A stretch of 64,000 bases of DNA from positions 5,839 to 69,838 of the forward strand of contig WBMV01009267.1 of NCBI GenBank assembly GCA_013396655.1, written 5' to 3'. The notes beneath the pieces are model-generated. The model had not been told where the DNA came from and made no database searches. It saw nothing but the letters and a program-made list of their open reading frames with translations. Below are positions 25,601 through 35,629 of the stretch, piece after piece (within the stretch, counting starts at the first letter, position 1; each line of letters begins with the position of its first letter). Both the position numbers and the translations under genes were made by a program. This DNA is from Campylorhamphus procurvoides. Lineage: Eukaryota; Chordata; Aves; Passeriformes; Dendrocolaptidae.

Positions 25601-28600
25601 TTATCTAAAAACCTCATTTCCTTCTTAAAAACATTTTTTTCCTTCTTAAAAAAAGTTTTCCTCTAAATATGCCAATGCACAGACTTCAGCTGTGTTTATC
25701 CACTGAAATTCTCCATAAATCAGTTCATGGTATGGATCAGCTGCAGCCCGTTCACCCCAGCCCCTCCATCCCCCAGCTCACATAGTTTTGCAGGAGATCT
25801 GGGTGGTTCCTCTCTATGCCGTCATCCAGGATGGTGACCACCACGTTCCTGCCCGTGTAGCCCCTCTGCCAGGCTGACAAGATGTTCATCTCCGACCTGC
25901 ACCGACTGTTTTTATCGCCGCAGTGCTACAGGGACAAACACAGCTGCAAAAAGGCTGCAACCCCATTCCGGCCCATCTAAGCAAACAGCCAGGCTGGGAG
26001 CCCATTTAATCAACCAGTAAATATATTTACAACCCACCCCCTGCCATATAACTTGCAGATTTGTTATAACTTTACTCCACAGATCAAACCCATCCAGCAG
26101 CAGTTAATCCAGGCAATGCTATCCCCCTATTATTCTTTTCCTCTTCCATTTTCAAACACTGTGGGCTCTTGGGTTTTGAAGTGCTCGTTTCCTTTCCGCC
26201 CTTAATTTTCAATGAATTTCCCTGTCAAATACAGATCGATGACGCAGGCAGGAGAAAAATGATATTACAAATAGATGGCTGCAGCTCTGGGATGGCTTAG
26301 ATGCAGCAGTGCTGCTCCCAAGCCTTCGCTGCACAGGCCATAACATGGGGCTGCTAACAAGGGTGAAACACTTCAAACCAGACTCTTAGGTGTATTAATC
26401 CACAATTTTAAAATCCTGCTGCCGAGCACATTTGCTGATACTAAGGTCATTCATTACTAGCTGAGCAAAGATTGATGATGCAATTTCTTAAAAAGAAGCA
26501 AAGCCACCACCTAAAGCAGAGGGTTCCTTGTGGGGAAATACTCACCAGGTACCACATGTTGGGCCACACCGGGTCGTTGAAGGGCAGGGTGTGTGGCTCC
26601 CCTCGGACCTGCCTCTTCACCCGCCGCTTCACCTCCTGCTGCTGCAGCCAGTCCACCTGCAAGCACAGACGGGGGTCAGCATCACCCTTGGGCACAGAGC
26701 CCAGAACTGCCCACTGAAATGGGATATGGGAGGCAGAGGCGATGCCAGCCACAGCCTGGACCCATCCCAGCATCACCCCATGCTCTGGCAAACCCCCATC
26801 TCCTTGGCCAGGGCTGCTGTGGAGATAGCAGGTCTGTTTGGAAGGAAAAGGATGGATGGACAGACAGACAGGGCAAGCTCAGCTCCTTGTGGTCTCTGAG
26901 CCAGGAACCAGATTCCTCGCCTAGAGCAGCAAAGCCCTGGAGTATAAATAACGTCGTCTCCGAGCGTGTGCCTAAACCCCCCGGCTTAATAAAGCACGCG
27001 CTGGATCCTGCTGGAGACAGACAACATATTTCAGTGTTTAGTCAAAGTTTTGGAGAAGACTCAGGTGCTTGGCTTAGTTTTTGGGCTGATCCTCTCTGCT
27101 GGCTGGGAGGCAGCAGCTCAGCCCTGAGACTTTGCCACCTGGCTCCAGGACTGCTCATCCTTCAAGCTCCTTCCTCCTGACAAAATAATAACATTGGGGG
27201 ATTTACCCAAGCACAACACACATTTTCCAAAAACGTGTGACAACCATGGTAGGCCTGGGGGACATGGCCAGCTCCAGAAAAGTGGTTTTGGCACTGCCTG
27301 GGGGCAAGGTGGCCTTGGAGCTGATCACTCTGACATTTGTTTGCTTTTCAGCAGGGCATGACACGCAAAGAGAACAAACGGGAAATGATCCGGAAAAGGC
27401 CAGGATTGGGAAACGCTGGTGTTTGCAGAAAAAAAGGGCTTCCCTGCCTTCAGCATGGAGGTGAAGCCCAAATTTAGTGAAAAAATACTGTAAAAATAAT
27501 TTATAGACCAAATCTTTAGGCGTGTTCATGTTGGGGAGAGAACAGAGGCACCAGTGGATGAATTGGGAGGGCTCTGGCACATCTCTCCTTGCTGGACACT
27601 TTCTTCCTGACGGCTCTGGGTCTTTTGGGAGCTGCTCACAGGGATGTCTCTATTGTTGTGTCTAAGGGTCTGTAAAAAAAAGAATCAAAATCCAAAACAC
27701 AACTTTTGTTGGGCTCATTTATGTAAAACTGTCGGCTGAACTGAGTTCTTGCACAGTTTATAGCTTTGTGCCTCAGATGGAGGTGGATGGGGAGCTGTGT
27801 GTGTCAAAAACCCGACAGCTCCCAGCCTAGAGCTTGGGTTTTAAACGCATATATATTTTAAAGAAAAAAACACTGTTGAAAGGGAAAAAACATATATATT
27901 TCATAGAAAAATGAGTTTCCACACTGCCTTGGCTGACGACAGAGCACCGCTTTGCTTATACTGTGATGGATTTAAGCACTGGAAGCAAAAATACCACTTC
28001 ATGGTCTAGTTAAAAAAAAAATAAAAATACATTAAATAGAGGTTATGACTTTTTTTTCCTTAAAGCATTACTCCCTGGCAGTGTTACCACGGGTCTCACT
28101 GCCCAAGCCACAGCTACTGCCTTTCCTGGCAGCTTTGCTGGATGCAGGAATGATGGGAAGATAGGGGATTTTGTGGGGTTTTGTCAGGAGCTGTGATGCC
28201 TTGTGGGGATGTCTTCATCACAAACATGCTCCAGATCAACCCCAGTGCTGCCAGCCTGGAGTCGATGGAGAAGTCGTGTGTGGACATGGAGAAATCAGCA
28301 GTTTAAGGGCATTGATTTCAAGGGGGAGTTGATAAATCAATGTGGCTGGCATGGGAAAACAGGCAAGCAAGAAGGAGCCTGGGGCATCTCTGCAACAGCT
28401 CCTGCAGCTTGTGAAACTCAGATCAACATCCATTGTTAATCCAGGGTGGGTGAAAAGCTTCTTGGAAATTTAAAAAACCAAAAGCAAGGTCTTTTTACTC
28501 CTAGAAATGGCCCAAGCTGTTGCAGCCCTGAGACCCAGGGATTCCTGCTCCACACCTGCAAACTTTAATTATCACAGTATTCTCTGACTGGTTTGGATTG

Positions 28601-31222
28601 CAAGGAATCTTAAAGCTCTTCTCATTTCAACCCACTGCAATGGGAAGGGACACCTTGCACCAGCCCAGGTTGCTCCAAACCCCATCCAGCCTGGCCTTGG
28701 ACAATTCCAGGGAGGGGGCAGCAACAGCTTCCCTGCCCAACCTGTGCCAGGGCCTGCCCACCCTCACAGGGAAGGATTTCTTCCTAGTATCTCATCTGAC
28801 TCCACCCTCTATCAGTGTGAAACCATTCGCTGTTGTCCTGTCACTCCAGGCCCTTGTTCAAAGTCCATCTCCAGCTCTCTTGGAGCCCTTTAGGTACAAT
28901 TAGCAGTGAAGAGGTGACTGTGAGAGGCACCAAAGGCCCCCACAAAGCAGCACAGGTATCACTGAGCAGAAACCTTTGCCTTTCCTGCAAACAGAGCAGC
29001 AGTTTTATACGTTCCCCCTCACTTTGAGATTTTCAGCGGATGATGACCCAATCCAGCCAGGGTGGCTCCACCAAACATGATAACCAACAGGGGTGAGGAT
29101 GCAACTCCCTTTGCACCTCCAAGGAAGTGATAGCTTGACTTATACCAGTGGATGGGCATGAGTTAAAGCAGAGATCCATGACAGACAAGATGGTTCCAGC
29201 ATATGTTTTGCCATGGCATGGCACAAAGAATTAAGGTGAGGTTGACTTTGCCATGGTGCATGGCCAGAGGGATGGGAACTGAGGCCATGGTATCCATTGG
29301 AACAGGGAAGCCAGAGGCTCAAGCCCTGCACAGACCAACAGGAGCATCTCAGCAAGCAGGAAAGTTTATGGCAATATTAGAGCTGCAAGTAGGACCCTAA
29401 GAGGGGTGGCACACCCTGGTCTGACCCAACTCTGCAACCCACTGCCCCTTCACACCTATTACTCTCACCACCACGACCTGCCCCCAAAACTGCTTGATTT
29501 GCCATGTTCCTCCTCCCTTTCCACACTGCTTGGCTTGTATCAGCCCCAAACAAAGCAATCGTGGCCACAGGGTCTGTTGGGGCAAGAGGGGAGCTCGGCA
29601 GCAGCGTGGCCCTACAGGGACCTTCTGTGTGCTGGGTGTCCCTTCTCCCAGACTCCTCCTCTGGGTGGAGAGCTTGGCTGTGGTCCTTGTGCCACCGACC
29701 CCCTCGGCAAACATATAAATAACAGCTCTGGAAACAATAGCCCCTGGAAGGCAGGAACCACCCAACATCTGCAAACAACTGGATCAGCTGGTTCTTCAGG
29801 ATTTCTGCAAGATTTGTTTCCGTCTTCCCAATTCCAGCTCCTGTCCTTGTGCCTCGAGGTGAGGTTTTCCTGCATGCATGCTAAGCTGGTGCCATCCAAA
29901 AGGATTTGCAAATGTACATGGGAGAGGGGGAGAGACAAGGCATGCCAAAAGGTCTTGAACTGATAAGGAAGGATTAAGAGAACAGGAGTTAATTGATCCA
30001 ACTTGCAGCCCATAGAGGAAGGTAAGGTAAATGTTAATATGACTAAAAGCCAATTGATTTAGTTTGCATTATAACCAGACTCATTTAAATGGAGGTATTT
30101 CAGATGCAGAGCTGAATTAATCATTTGCTGGGATGCCTGAGCACCTCCCCGAGGGCAAACAGCTTTAATTAAAGCCCAGCACACTTCCAGGGCACCAGCT
30201 CCCCTCGCTGAGGTTTCCCCCGCTGGCAACGCAGCCACGCGTGCACCTCCTCGGAAATGTGCTACAGACCTTGTCCAAATATTTAACAGCAAATTTCTCC
30301 GGAAAACCAGCTGGCTGGGCAGGGCAAGGCTGCTGGGAGCGTCTGGAGACATGTGGGTGGGACGTGTGGTGCTGAGTGGGTTGAAGATGTCTCGGGAAAG
30401 AGCATCCCAAGGGTGGCTGGGAGCATCCCCAGGGTGGCCAGGTATGGGTGCAAGCACCAGCAGCTTGCTACAGCATGGGTACCTTCACCAAAATGGCTTT
30501 TTCTGCCTCTACGTTCCCCTCTCTAAAAAAGGAAGACCCTCCCCACAATTAACCTGTCTCCTGCTCTATAGGAATCGCTTCAGGGCTTGGGGAAGCTGGG
30601 GAAGGACAGCCAAGGCAGAGCCCCAGCCCTTCCCCACCACCCTGAGCCCAGCTCACCCAGGTCCCTCCTTGCCTTCTTCCCCCCCCTCCCCATTACTTTT
30701 GTCAATTCAGCTGTGCTGAAAATCCCTTCGGATGCTTGCTCTAGGAAAAAGCAATGCAGACCTATTGCCAAGGATTTCACACATAGCAACCATTGAGGCA
30801 GCAAGTGTTGTGGCAACTGGATCAACACCCTTAGCATGCAACAGCCTTTCTATCCTGGAAAGCTTTTCCCTCCTTTTCTACTCCCTGGCTTTCAGGCAGA
30901 TGTTAGTGTTTAGCCTCTTTTAAGTATTTTTCACCGCCGATCTCCGTACCCATGTCCAATGAGTCACCCTGTGCATGTGCAGGGCCGTGGTTCAGGGATA
31001 ACATGCCATCCAAAGATGCTTTGGCTCACACTTGACCCAGACCAAGCCAACAGGCTCCTCCAGGGGAAGGAGGGACCCCCATCCCACCATCCCCACTGAG
31101 GCTGCCCAGCCTCGTACCTTGGGGTCCATGCGGAGGAAGTTGTGTGGTCCCCGACTGCTCAGCGTCGAGCGCTTAAACGTCTTGCTGTGGTGAAAGTGGT
31201 AGTAGTTTTCCAAACTTCCAAT
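4563..31222 (-). CDS. PCSK6: PCSK6 (PACE4) proprotein convertase, exons 2-21, 5' incomplete
   Basis: A secreted Ca2+-dependent subtilisin-family serine protease that cleaves precursors after basic motifs. Known substrates include TGF-beta-family proteins such as Nodal and Lefty. Twenty exons with GT/AG borders and matching phases join into 853 codons plus stop. In visible numbering the prodomain is residues 1-50, ending in RVKR. The catalytic domain follows with Asp106, His147, oxyanion Asn248 and Ser321. Next come the P domain with an RGD, a Cys-rich region of furin-like repeats and a PLAC domain ending in CCQTCLMAG. Adding 99 residues to each catalytic position gives the human PACE4 numbers (205, 246, 347, 420, from memory), so there is no indel up to there and exon 1 should encode about 99 residues. 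It is PCSK6 and not PCSK5 because of the DYYHFYHSK-like exon 2, the limited number of Cys-rich repeats and the PLAC end. The start codon and signal peptide are not in readable sequence. Confidence 0.97.
5109..5221 (-). CDS. PCSK6: PCSK6 exon 20 (last Cys-rich repeat)
   Basis: One base, 37 codons and one base. It encodes [20 protein letters not shown] followed by GFSLLGGSC and VTNETCTN, with an NET sequon where human has NHT. Donor GTAAGT. Confidence 0.95.
6226..6355 (-). CDS. PCSK6: PCSK6 exon 19 (Cys-rich repeat)
   Basis: Two bases, 42 codons and two bases. It encodes [20 protein letters not shown], then [13 protein letters not shown] and HGLPNKVCK, aligning with the human repeat. It is strongly GC-rich. 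Acceptor CCCCACAG, donor GTACAG. Confidence 0.94.
7564..7655 (-). CDS. PCSK6: PCSK6 exon 18 (Cys-rich repeat, shortened)
   Basis: One base, 30 codons and one base. [20 protein letters not shown] matches the human repeat in spacing. The end reads [10 protein letters not shown], whereas human has about four more residues and two more cysteines here (CGECHHTCGTC, from memory). No downstream donor in frame restores them. Acceptor and donor (GTACAT) are intact and phases agree, so the exon looks real. Confidence 0.9.
8673..8760 (-). CDS. PCSK6: PCSK6 exon 17 (Cys-rich repeat)
   Basis: Two bases, 28 codons and two bases. It encodes [20 protein letters not shown] then CTACKEGF, matching the human repeat cysteine for cysteine. 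Unlike its GC-rich neighbours it is A+T-rich. Donor GTAAAA. Confidence 0.95.
9199..9395 (-). CDS. PCSK6: PCSK6 exon 16 (Cys-rich repeats)
   Basis: One base, 65 codons and one base. It encodes [20 protein letters not shown] and continues RCYRGCERC, ending [10 protein letters not shown]. The run of Arg/Lys near the ARRCRRC motif fits the cationic heparan-sulfate-binding stretch reported for PACE4; its role here is inference. Confidence 0.95.
9956..10058 (-). CDS. PCSK6: PCSK6 exon 15 (first Cys-rich repeat)
   Basis: Two bases, 33 codons and two bases. The junction with exon 14 reads [20 protein letters not shown], as in the PACE4 splice form without the 13-residue STPGSAN-type insert. This is the first furin-like Cys repeat. 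Confidence 0.95.
10636..10815 (-). CDS. PCSK6: PCSK6 exon 14 (end of P domain, acidic linker)
   Basis: Two bases, 59 codons and one base. [17 protein letters not shown] ends the P domain. A variable linker then leads to an acidic run (VAEEEEEYA) just before the Cys-rich region. Acceptor CCCACAG, donor GTAAGC. Confidence 0.95.
12723..12859 (-). CDS. PCSK6: PCSK6 exon 13 (P domain)
   Basis: One base, 45 codons and one base. [20 protein letters not shown] is the signature P-domain block and [11 protein letters not shown] closes it. Donor GTAAGG. Confidence 0.96.
13121..13309 (-). CDS. PCSK6: PCSK6 exon 12 (P domain with RGD)
   Basis: One base, 62 codons and two bases. It contains [20 protein letters not shown], with the RGD tripeptide conserved in the P domain of convertases, and ends SQLLAR before a split Arg codon. 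The N-terminal part ([16 protein letters not shown]) is the least conserved. Confidence 0.95.
14358..14475 (-). CDS. PCSK6: PCSK6 exon 11 (start of P domain)
   Basis: Two bases, 38 codons and two bases. [20 protein letters not shown] is the conserved entry to the P (homo B) domain, which stabilises the catalytic domain. It ends GSLDRMP before a split Lys codon. Acceptor CTCTTTCCAG, donor GTGAGT. Confidence 0.95.
14935..15038 (-). CDS. PCSK6: PCSK6 exon 10 (end of catalytic domain)
   Basis: One base, 34 codons and one base. It encodes [20 protein letters not shown] and then the KTNDAGHK segment that leads into the P domain. Acceptor TTGTTGCAG, donor GTGAGA. Confidence 0.96.
16574..16674 (-). 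CDS. PCSK6: PCSK6 exon 9 (catalytic Ser)
   Basis: 33 codons plus AA. The motif [11 protein letters not shown] carries the nucleophile serine (TCC at 16624-16626), followed by [11 protein letters not shown]. The split codon is completed by exon 10 as Asn. Donor GTAAGT. Confidence 0.97.
17204..17416 (-). CDS. PCSK6: PCSK6 exon 8 (oxyanion-hole Asn)
   Basis: 71 codons, phase 0. The motif WASGNGG contains the oxyanion-hole asparagine (AAC at 17372-17374). [14 protein letters not shown] and [16 protein letters not shown] are family-wide blocks. The end is fixed by the next exon starting VTTD, so it stops after ERKI at donor GTGAGT. Confidence 0.97.
20345..20371. repeat. Perfect 13-bp inverted repeat
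   Basis: TTGGGCATTTTTT and its reverse complement flank a single central T. The arms are perfect and A/T-rich in the middle, so it could extrude as a cruciform. No element boundary or target-site duplication was seen around it. Confidence 0.75.
20735..20930. other. CpG-rich patch just upstream of exon 7
   Basis: Dense CpG (roughly one every 12 bases) in an otherwise CpG-poor intron, ending about 150 bases downstream of exon 7 on the gene's own strand. There is no exon signature. It could be an intronic regulatory patch or simply a GC-biased gene-conversion patch. Confidence 0.4.
21083..21255 (-). CDS. PCSK6: PCSK6 exon 7 (catalytic domain)
   Basis: Two bases plus 57 codons, starting [10 protein letters not shown] and ending FEQGIKK. 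It includes [17 protein letters not shown], part of the convertase substrate-pocket region. The donor is GTGTGG, weaker than the other donors of this gene. Confidence 0.96.
24434..24522 (-). CDS. PCSK6: PCSK6 exon 6 (catalytic His)
   Basis: One base, 29 codons and one base. It begins with HGTRCAGE, where the first His (CAC at 24519-24521) is the catalytic histidine. It also holds ANNSYC, a conserved N-glycosylation sequon, and ends IGG across the splice. Confidence 0.97.
24704..24858. repeat. Five-copy 31-bp tandem repeat in PCSK6 intron 5
   Basis: Units start at 24704, 24735, 24766, 24797 and 24828, each exactly 31 bases. The consensus is close to GCAATTTGCTCTTTGCATTT followed by TGCACCTAAAT. 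Copies differ by several substitutions but no indels, so the array is old but length-stable. Confidence 0.88.
25174..25250 (-). CDS. PCSK6: PCSK6 exon 5 (catalytic domain)
   Basis: 25 codons plus two bases (AA), completed by the first base of exon 6 as Lys. It encodes [20 protein letters not shown] followed by ASNENK, the loop just before the catalytic histidine. The donor GTAAGT is a perfect consensus. Confidence 0.97.
25782..25925 (-). CDS. PCSK6: PCSK6 exon 4 (catalytic Asp)
   Basis: 48 codons, phase 0, starting HCGDKNSRC. The motif ILDDG holds the catalytic aspartate, with its GAT codon at 25824-25826. Part of the exon ([14 protein letters not shown]) departs from the human PCSK6 wording and is nearer to the PCSK5 style, but flanking exons are clearly PCSK6. 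Confidence 0.97.
26546..26656 (-). CDS. PCSK6: PCSK6 exon 3 (prodomain cleavage site)
   Basis: 37 codons, phase 0. It carries the autocatalytic maturation site: the cluster VKRRVKR is followed by QVR, so cleavage is expected after visible residue Arg50 (human Arg149 from memory). The mature enzyme begins here. The exon ends NMWYL at donor GTGAGT. Confidence 0.97.
26657..31117 (-). other. PCSK6 intron 2
   Basis: A 4.5-kb intron. It contains one CR1 fragment (28573-28898) and an A+T-rich segment at about 27840-28070 with A-runs and short TA repeats. No extra exon was recognised. Confidence 0.65.
28573..28898 (-). mobile_element. CR1 LINE fragment (3' end)
   Basis: Several CR1 3' hallmarks appear in order on the plus strand, for example GGTTGCTCCAA, CATCCAGCCTGGCCTTGGAC and, at the end, CTTGGAGCCCTTTAGGTA. 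The order corresponds to the reverse complement of a CR1 3' region, so the element lies on the minus strand. It is diverged and lacks the opening 8-bp tail repeats. It is a truncated non-autonomous copy of the avian/reptilian LINE. Confidence 0.88.
31118..31222 (-). CDS. PCSK6: PCSK6 exon 2 (prodomain)
   Basis: 35 codons, phase 0 at both ends, with acceptor TTTTGCAG and donor GTACGA. It encodes prodomain sequence beginning [10 protein letters not shown] and ending FLRMDPK. A KTFKRST basic motif resembles the internal prodomain site of convertases. This is the most 5' exon that can be read in the window. Confidence 0.96.
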
Positions 31223-32754
31223 CTGCAAAAAGAGAGTTGTGTTGGGGTTTTGTTTGTTTTTGTTCATTTGGGTTTTTTTTAAAGTGTGTTTTTCTGTGGT
31301 TGCCCCCCATTTGGGTACTGGCAGCATCCCCCTGTGCATCGCTCCTGCACCCCAAATCCCTCACTCACACAGAGCTCCCAGGATCCAGGGGGGCATTCAG
31401 GATGCTGGCACAAACACTGGTGCCACTGCTGTGGCAAACAGCATTGGTGGTCGGACGCCGTACCGGCACAGCAGAGCCCGGAAAACATTTTTTATGAATT
31501 TTCACCCATTAAATGCATCTTTGCAAACTGCCTTTCATCAGCTCCCAAGCAGAAATAATGAGCTAAAAATGAGCTCAGCAGCTGTGGCGGAGCCAGGGGA
31601 GCTGTGCCTCATCCTCCTGCCTTCCCCACCCGATGCTCCAGCTTCACCCCTGCAGCATGAACAGCCCATGAGGAGAGGTGATGGGATCCCTGCTAGCACT
31701 GGGATGCTCCTGGGGAGTGTGGGATACACATGTACTTAGACTGGAGTCAGGGACAGCCGCGTTTGCAGGAAGACACTGGTGCCAGTCACACCACCCTGCC
31801 AAGCCCCGAGGTGGCTGTGCTGCCTCCGGCCCTCTCACCCTGGCATCTGGAGACACCACAACTCCTCTTTTTCCATCCCAAAAGCATGGATAAAGTCCTG
31901 GGGCTATGCAATGAGTGGAGAGATCTCAGCCAGGCACTGCATGTGAAACATCCCCTGGGGATTCACAGCCAGAGGGATGGGAATGACCCAAAAGCTGCAC
32001 TCACTGGTATGTAGCTCCCAAATCACACAATCTGGGTACAAATTGGGACTTTGCTATAAATTCCCTTTTGCCTGAGGTTGGTTTTCTTTTTTAAAAAAAA
32101 ACTAAACCCAAACCACATCTCATGTCAGGAGCTAGATTCTGGTGGGATCCAGGGACATTCCTTGTGTCTGGCTCACAGGACAAGGAAGAGCCATGCTACA
32201 AGCACCCATCTGTGACACAGAAGCTGAGGTGACATCTCTAAGGCCATGTGTGACCCAGGGGCCAGGGTGACATTCCTGAGGCCAGACCAGTACTGGCTGC
32301 AACAGGGCAGGGGGGAGCAAACAGGTTTGTCCGGATCAGACACCAAAGCAGATGACAACTACTTACATCTTTATCACACTTGATACCTTGGGAAGTGCCA
32401 GTGCCTCTTACAGGCATTAAATATTTAATTAGTCTTGCTCTGCCTTTTATGCCAAATTGTCATTTCACCAACCTTACTGCTGTTAGTGTGATTTTTGTAA
32501 TTCATTTTCACTCAAGTTCATTTTAACCCTTCCTCTTCCCCCATTTCCCTTTTATTCTTTGCATTGCAGCAGAGCTGGGCATTTTCTTTAACATCCACAT
32601 AAAGCAATTGCTCATCATAATCTGCATTCGCCTTTTAAAACCCATTCATCAAATCCACTCATGGGAAGGAGAAGGCTTCAACATCTTCATGTTTTGGGGA
32701 CCTTGACCCTGCTTCCTGCTCACTCTGCCTGCAAATGAGGGCACAAGGCTTTCC

Positions 32755-32985
32755 ATAGAATCCTGAAATGGCCTGGGTTGGAAGGGACCTTAAATATCAT
32801 CTCCTTCCAAGTCCCTGCCATGAGCACGGACACCTTGAACCAGGTTGCTCCAAGCTCCATCCAGCCTGGCCTTCGACACTTCCAGAAATGGGGCAGCCAC
32901 AGCTTCTCTGGATAACCTGGGTCAGCACCTCACCACGCCCAGAGTAAACAACTCCTTCCTAAGTGAAAAATTTCTTCCTTCTTTC
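32755..32985 (-). mobile_element. CR1 LINE fragment (3' end)
   Basis: Begins with CATAGAATCCTGAAATGGCC and GGGTTGGAAGGGACCTT, the classic reverse complement of the CR1 3' terminus, then CATCCAGCCTGGCCTT, and ends near AACTCCTTCCTAAGTG. It lies on the minus strand and is 5'-truncated. It is better preserved at its 3' end than the copy at 28573. Confidence 0.93.
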
Positions 32986-33724
32986 TTGCAAATAAATGCA
33001 AAACTACTAAGTGATGCAAATCAACAAGAGGACAGGGAGGGTGATGACCCCTTCACAGGCTCTGGGTACAGATGGCGGGAGCAGCAGGAAAAATCACCCT
33101 GTGCCCCAGGTTCTTTATCCCCCCGGGATTTATAGAGGGAGAAAAATAAGAAAAACCTGCTCATGCTGGGTCTAACTTGAAAGACTGAGCAGAGATTGGC
33201 CCCAGTGACCTCCACCTAAGGTATTCTAAGAAGAATTCAGAAATGCCTTTTTTTTTCTAATGGAAAAGGATTTGTTCTCCTCCTCACAGTCAGTCCACTC
33301 AGCAAGGGCTCTGCAACACAACCCCTCCAGCAGTACACTCAACCCATCCCATCTCTGCGAAGTGCAGCTGCACTGGTGTCTTCCAGGAGGATGCTTTCAG
33401 GCAGGAAGGCTGTGAGCCCTTCTGGGGACACCACCCATTCCCATCAGGGACAAAGGCTCAAGTCGCTGAGCTTCAGGAATGTCATCCTCAGATGGTCACG
33501 GATGTATCCAGCCCAGTAAGGATCAAGCCCAGAGCTGCAAGTTCCAGCACCTCCCAGATGACAGGAATCCAGGAAAGCTCCAAACCCAGCCCAGAATGAA
33601 TCCCATCCACCTCCTGCACTGCACATGAGAACGCTGAGGATCCGCCAGCCCTCCTGAAACTTGGTGTTGGACACCACAGGAGGAAAAATCCATATAGCCC
33701 CTGCAACCAGGACAAGAACAGGCT

Positions 33725-33870
33725 CATCAACACCCCTGGGACAGTGGTGAGGTGCTGCCCGGGGCCCCGGCCCTGCACAGCCCTCGGTCAGAGCCTGTCC
33801 CGGCTCGCCTGGCACAGCCGCCGACAAAGCCCGGCGGGGAGGAACGAGCGAGGCGTTCGCGGGTGTAAAA
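33725..33870. other. Small CpG-rich patch in PCSK6 intron 1
   Basis: A dense run of CpG dinucleotides (GCCCGGGGCCCCGG, CCGCCGAC, GAGCGAGGCGTTCGCGG) within CpG-poor surroundings. It could be an enhancer or an alternative promoter. No exon was recognised on either strand. Confidence 0.35.
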
Positions 33871-35279
33871 GCTGTTTCTTTTGTTTAGTTGTTTGCTTCG
33901 CTTAAATAGAAGTTGACGCAAGTGATTCCCCAAGGGAAATGTCATTCTGTCGTGACCCAGAAGGGTTTAAGAGTGTCTCAGTGCGTGGTTTGGGCATTGG
34001 AACAGCTCAAACCTGTGTGTGCCAACCCCAGCGATGCCTTTCTCAGGCACTACCACGTCAGGAGCCCTTCAGAATTGTATCTCAGAGGAAAAGAAGTCAC
34101 CAGCCACCACGGCAGGGCTGAGCCTCCTTGCACCCAGCTGGGTCTGCCGGTGGCCATCACCTCTCCTCCCTCACCACACCCAAACATCTCCCCAGGGCAG
34201 GGTGATCCACCCTTGGCAGAGTTTTCCTGCAGGTTTTGTTCAGGATCAGGCCCCCCTCGGGAGGGTACATCTCACTGGGGACTGCGCCATCCCCAGCAGC
34301 TCCACAAGTAGACGATGCCTCAGGAGAATTTGGGGACACCCAAGCCCCCATAGGGCTCAACACAACATGAACCCCAAGCACAACACTGCAAATGTCATAC
34401 GCGAGTGGCACGAGCACAGGGAAAGTGGTTCTTCGAGGTTTGGCCCTGGACAAGACCCAGTGGGAAAAGCCAAAGGGGCTTGGGAAGCCAGAGGGCTGAA
34501 GGCAGAGCGTTGAGAGCAGCTGGGGAAGCCCCAGCGGTGCACGAGCTCCCAGTATCCACGGGAAAGGCGGGAGCCACGAACACCCTGATGCAACCACAGA
34601 AATATTTCCCCTGCTCTCCAGCCTGCACAGGGCTGCCCCGGGAAAGGGCTCAAGGGGGAGGGATGGATGCTCCAGTGGAGGCACATTGTGCCCGTGGGCC
34701 AAATGTCTCCAGCGTCACAAGGATGAGCTCAGAACAACTGGGATGCTGAAGAAGGAGGGAGAGGCGGCAGATGCTCCGGCCGGGAAGGGACACAGCAAAA
34801 CCCCAGACCAGGAGCTGACGTTAGCCTGATGCAAATCGGGAGAGTGGGAAGTTCAATCAAGATACTCTCTGGCTGAAGAGGGATAAACATTGAAAAGCCC
34901 TTTGGGTTGCACAACCATCTTTGCCCAGCCCTGTGACAAAGACATTTGAATACAAGTGATTTTCTCCTTGGTGGGATGAGAGCCAAGCATGGCGAGACAG
35001 AGGGTGGGACATGAGGGGTTATCCCCCATGGGAAGCCACGGACACGGGTACAGGAGACAACGTCCCCAATCCAGCCTCCCCCCCCGAAAAAGATTGTTTA
35101 CGCAGCACCCTGTGACTTTAATTACAGTTAAAAGCAGGGTTGCGATATAAAGCAAGGTTATAATTTGGAGTCCAGGAGACACCTTGGGCAGGAGGACAAC
35201 CTGAAGTGCCACCCAGCCAAAAAAGCACCATGGCAAAAGAAACTCGGGAGGAAACTCCGAGGACACCAGCCCGCATCTA

Positions 35280-35629
35280 GCATTGCGGAGGATGAAGAAA
35301 TTGAGAGGAAAACGAGCTGCTGTACTGAAAGTCGCCTTTAAGCCACCCGTGTGCTGCGGAGGATTGAAAGCAAAAGTTCTCCGCGTTCCCAAGATCTCAG
35401 ATAAACGCGGGCCAGAGAGTCCAAAGTTTGTTAAACCCACAAACGCAACTTCCCGGGGTGGGAAGAACTTGTGCAACCCTCACAGTAGTGCGGGGCGAGG
35501 GCACCCCGAGGAGGGTCACCCAGCCGGGAGTAGCGGGGTCGGGGCTGCACGGCCCGCCCCGGGTCAAAGCGCTCCGCCAACGTCCCCGCATCGTCCTCAT
35601 CCTCATCCTGACTGCTCCAGGGGGCTCTC
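35280..35629. promoter_or_regulatory. CpG-dense DNA next to the gap, possible edge of the PCSK6 promoter island
   Basis: CpG frequency rises sharply from about 35280 and stays high up to the gap. This is the place where the missing PCSK6 first exon and promoter would be expected. No start codon context or signal peptide was recognised on the minus strand. The assignment is inference from position and base composition. Confidence 0.4.

Larger units (their letters stand above)
24523..26545 (-). other. PCSK6 introns 3, 4 and 5
   Basis: These are introns 24523-25173, 25251-25781 and 25926-26545. Intron 5 holds the 31-bp tandem repeat listed separately. The other two contain nothing recognisable. 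25926-26470 is A+T-rich. Confidence 0.6.
31223..35279 (-). other. PCSK6 intron 1 (visible part)
   Basis: The sequence upstream of exon 2 holds one CR1 fragment (32755-32985) and a small CpG patch near 33725-33870. The rest shows no gene. Searching the minus strand for the expected exon 1 ending (a YLNLGQ-like end followed by GT) or a VYTNHWAV-like block gave nothing. Confidence 0.55.

Noticed and set aside
4563..31222. PCSK5 or FURIN instead of PCSK6
   Set aside because: FURIN has a transmembrane end and fewer Cys repeats; PCSK5 has a different exon 2 and a longer Cys-rich tail. The PLAC ending and exact catalytic numbering offset match PCSK6, despite some PCSK5-like wording in exons 4 and 10.
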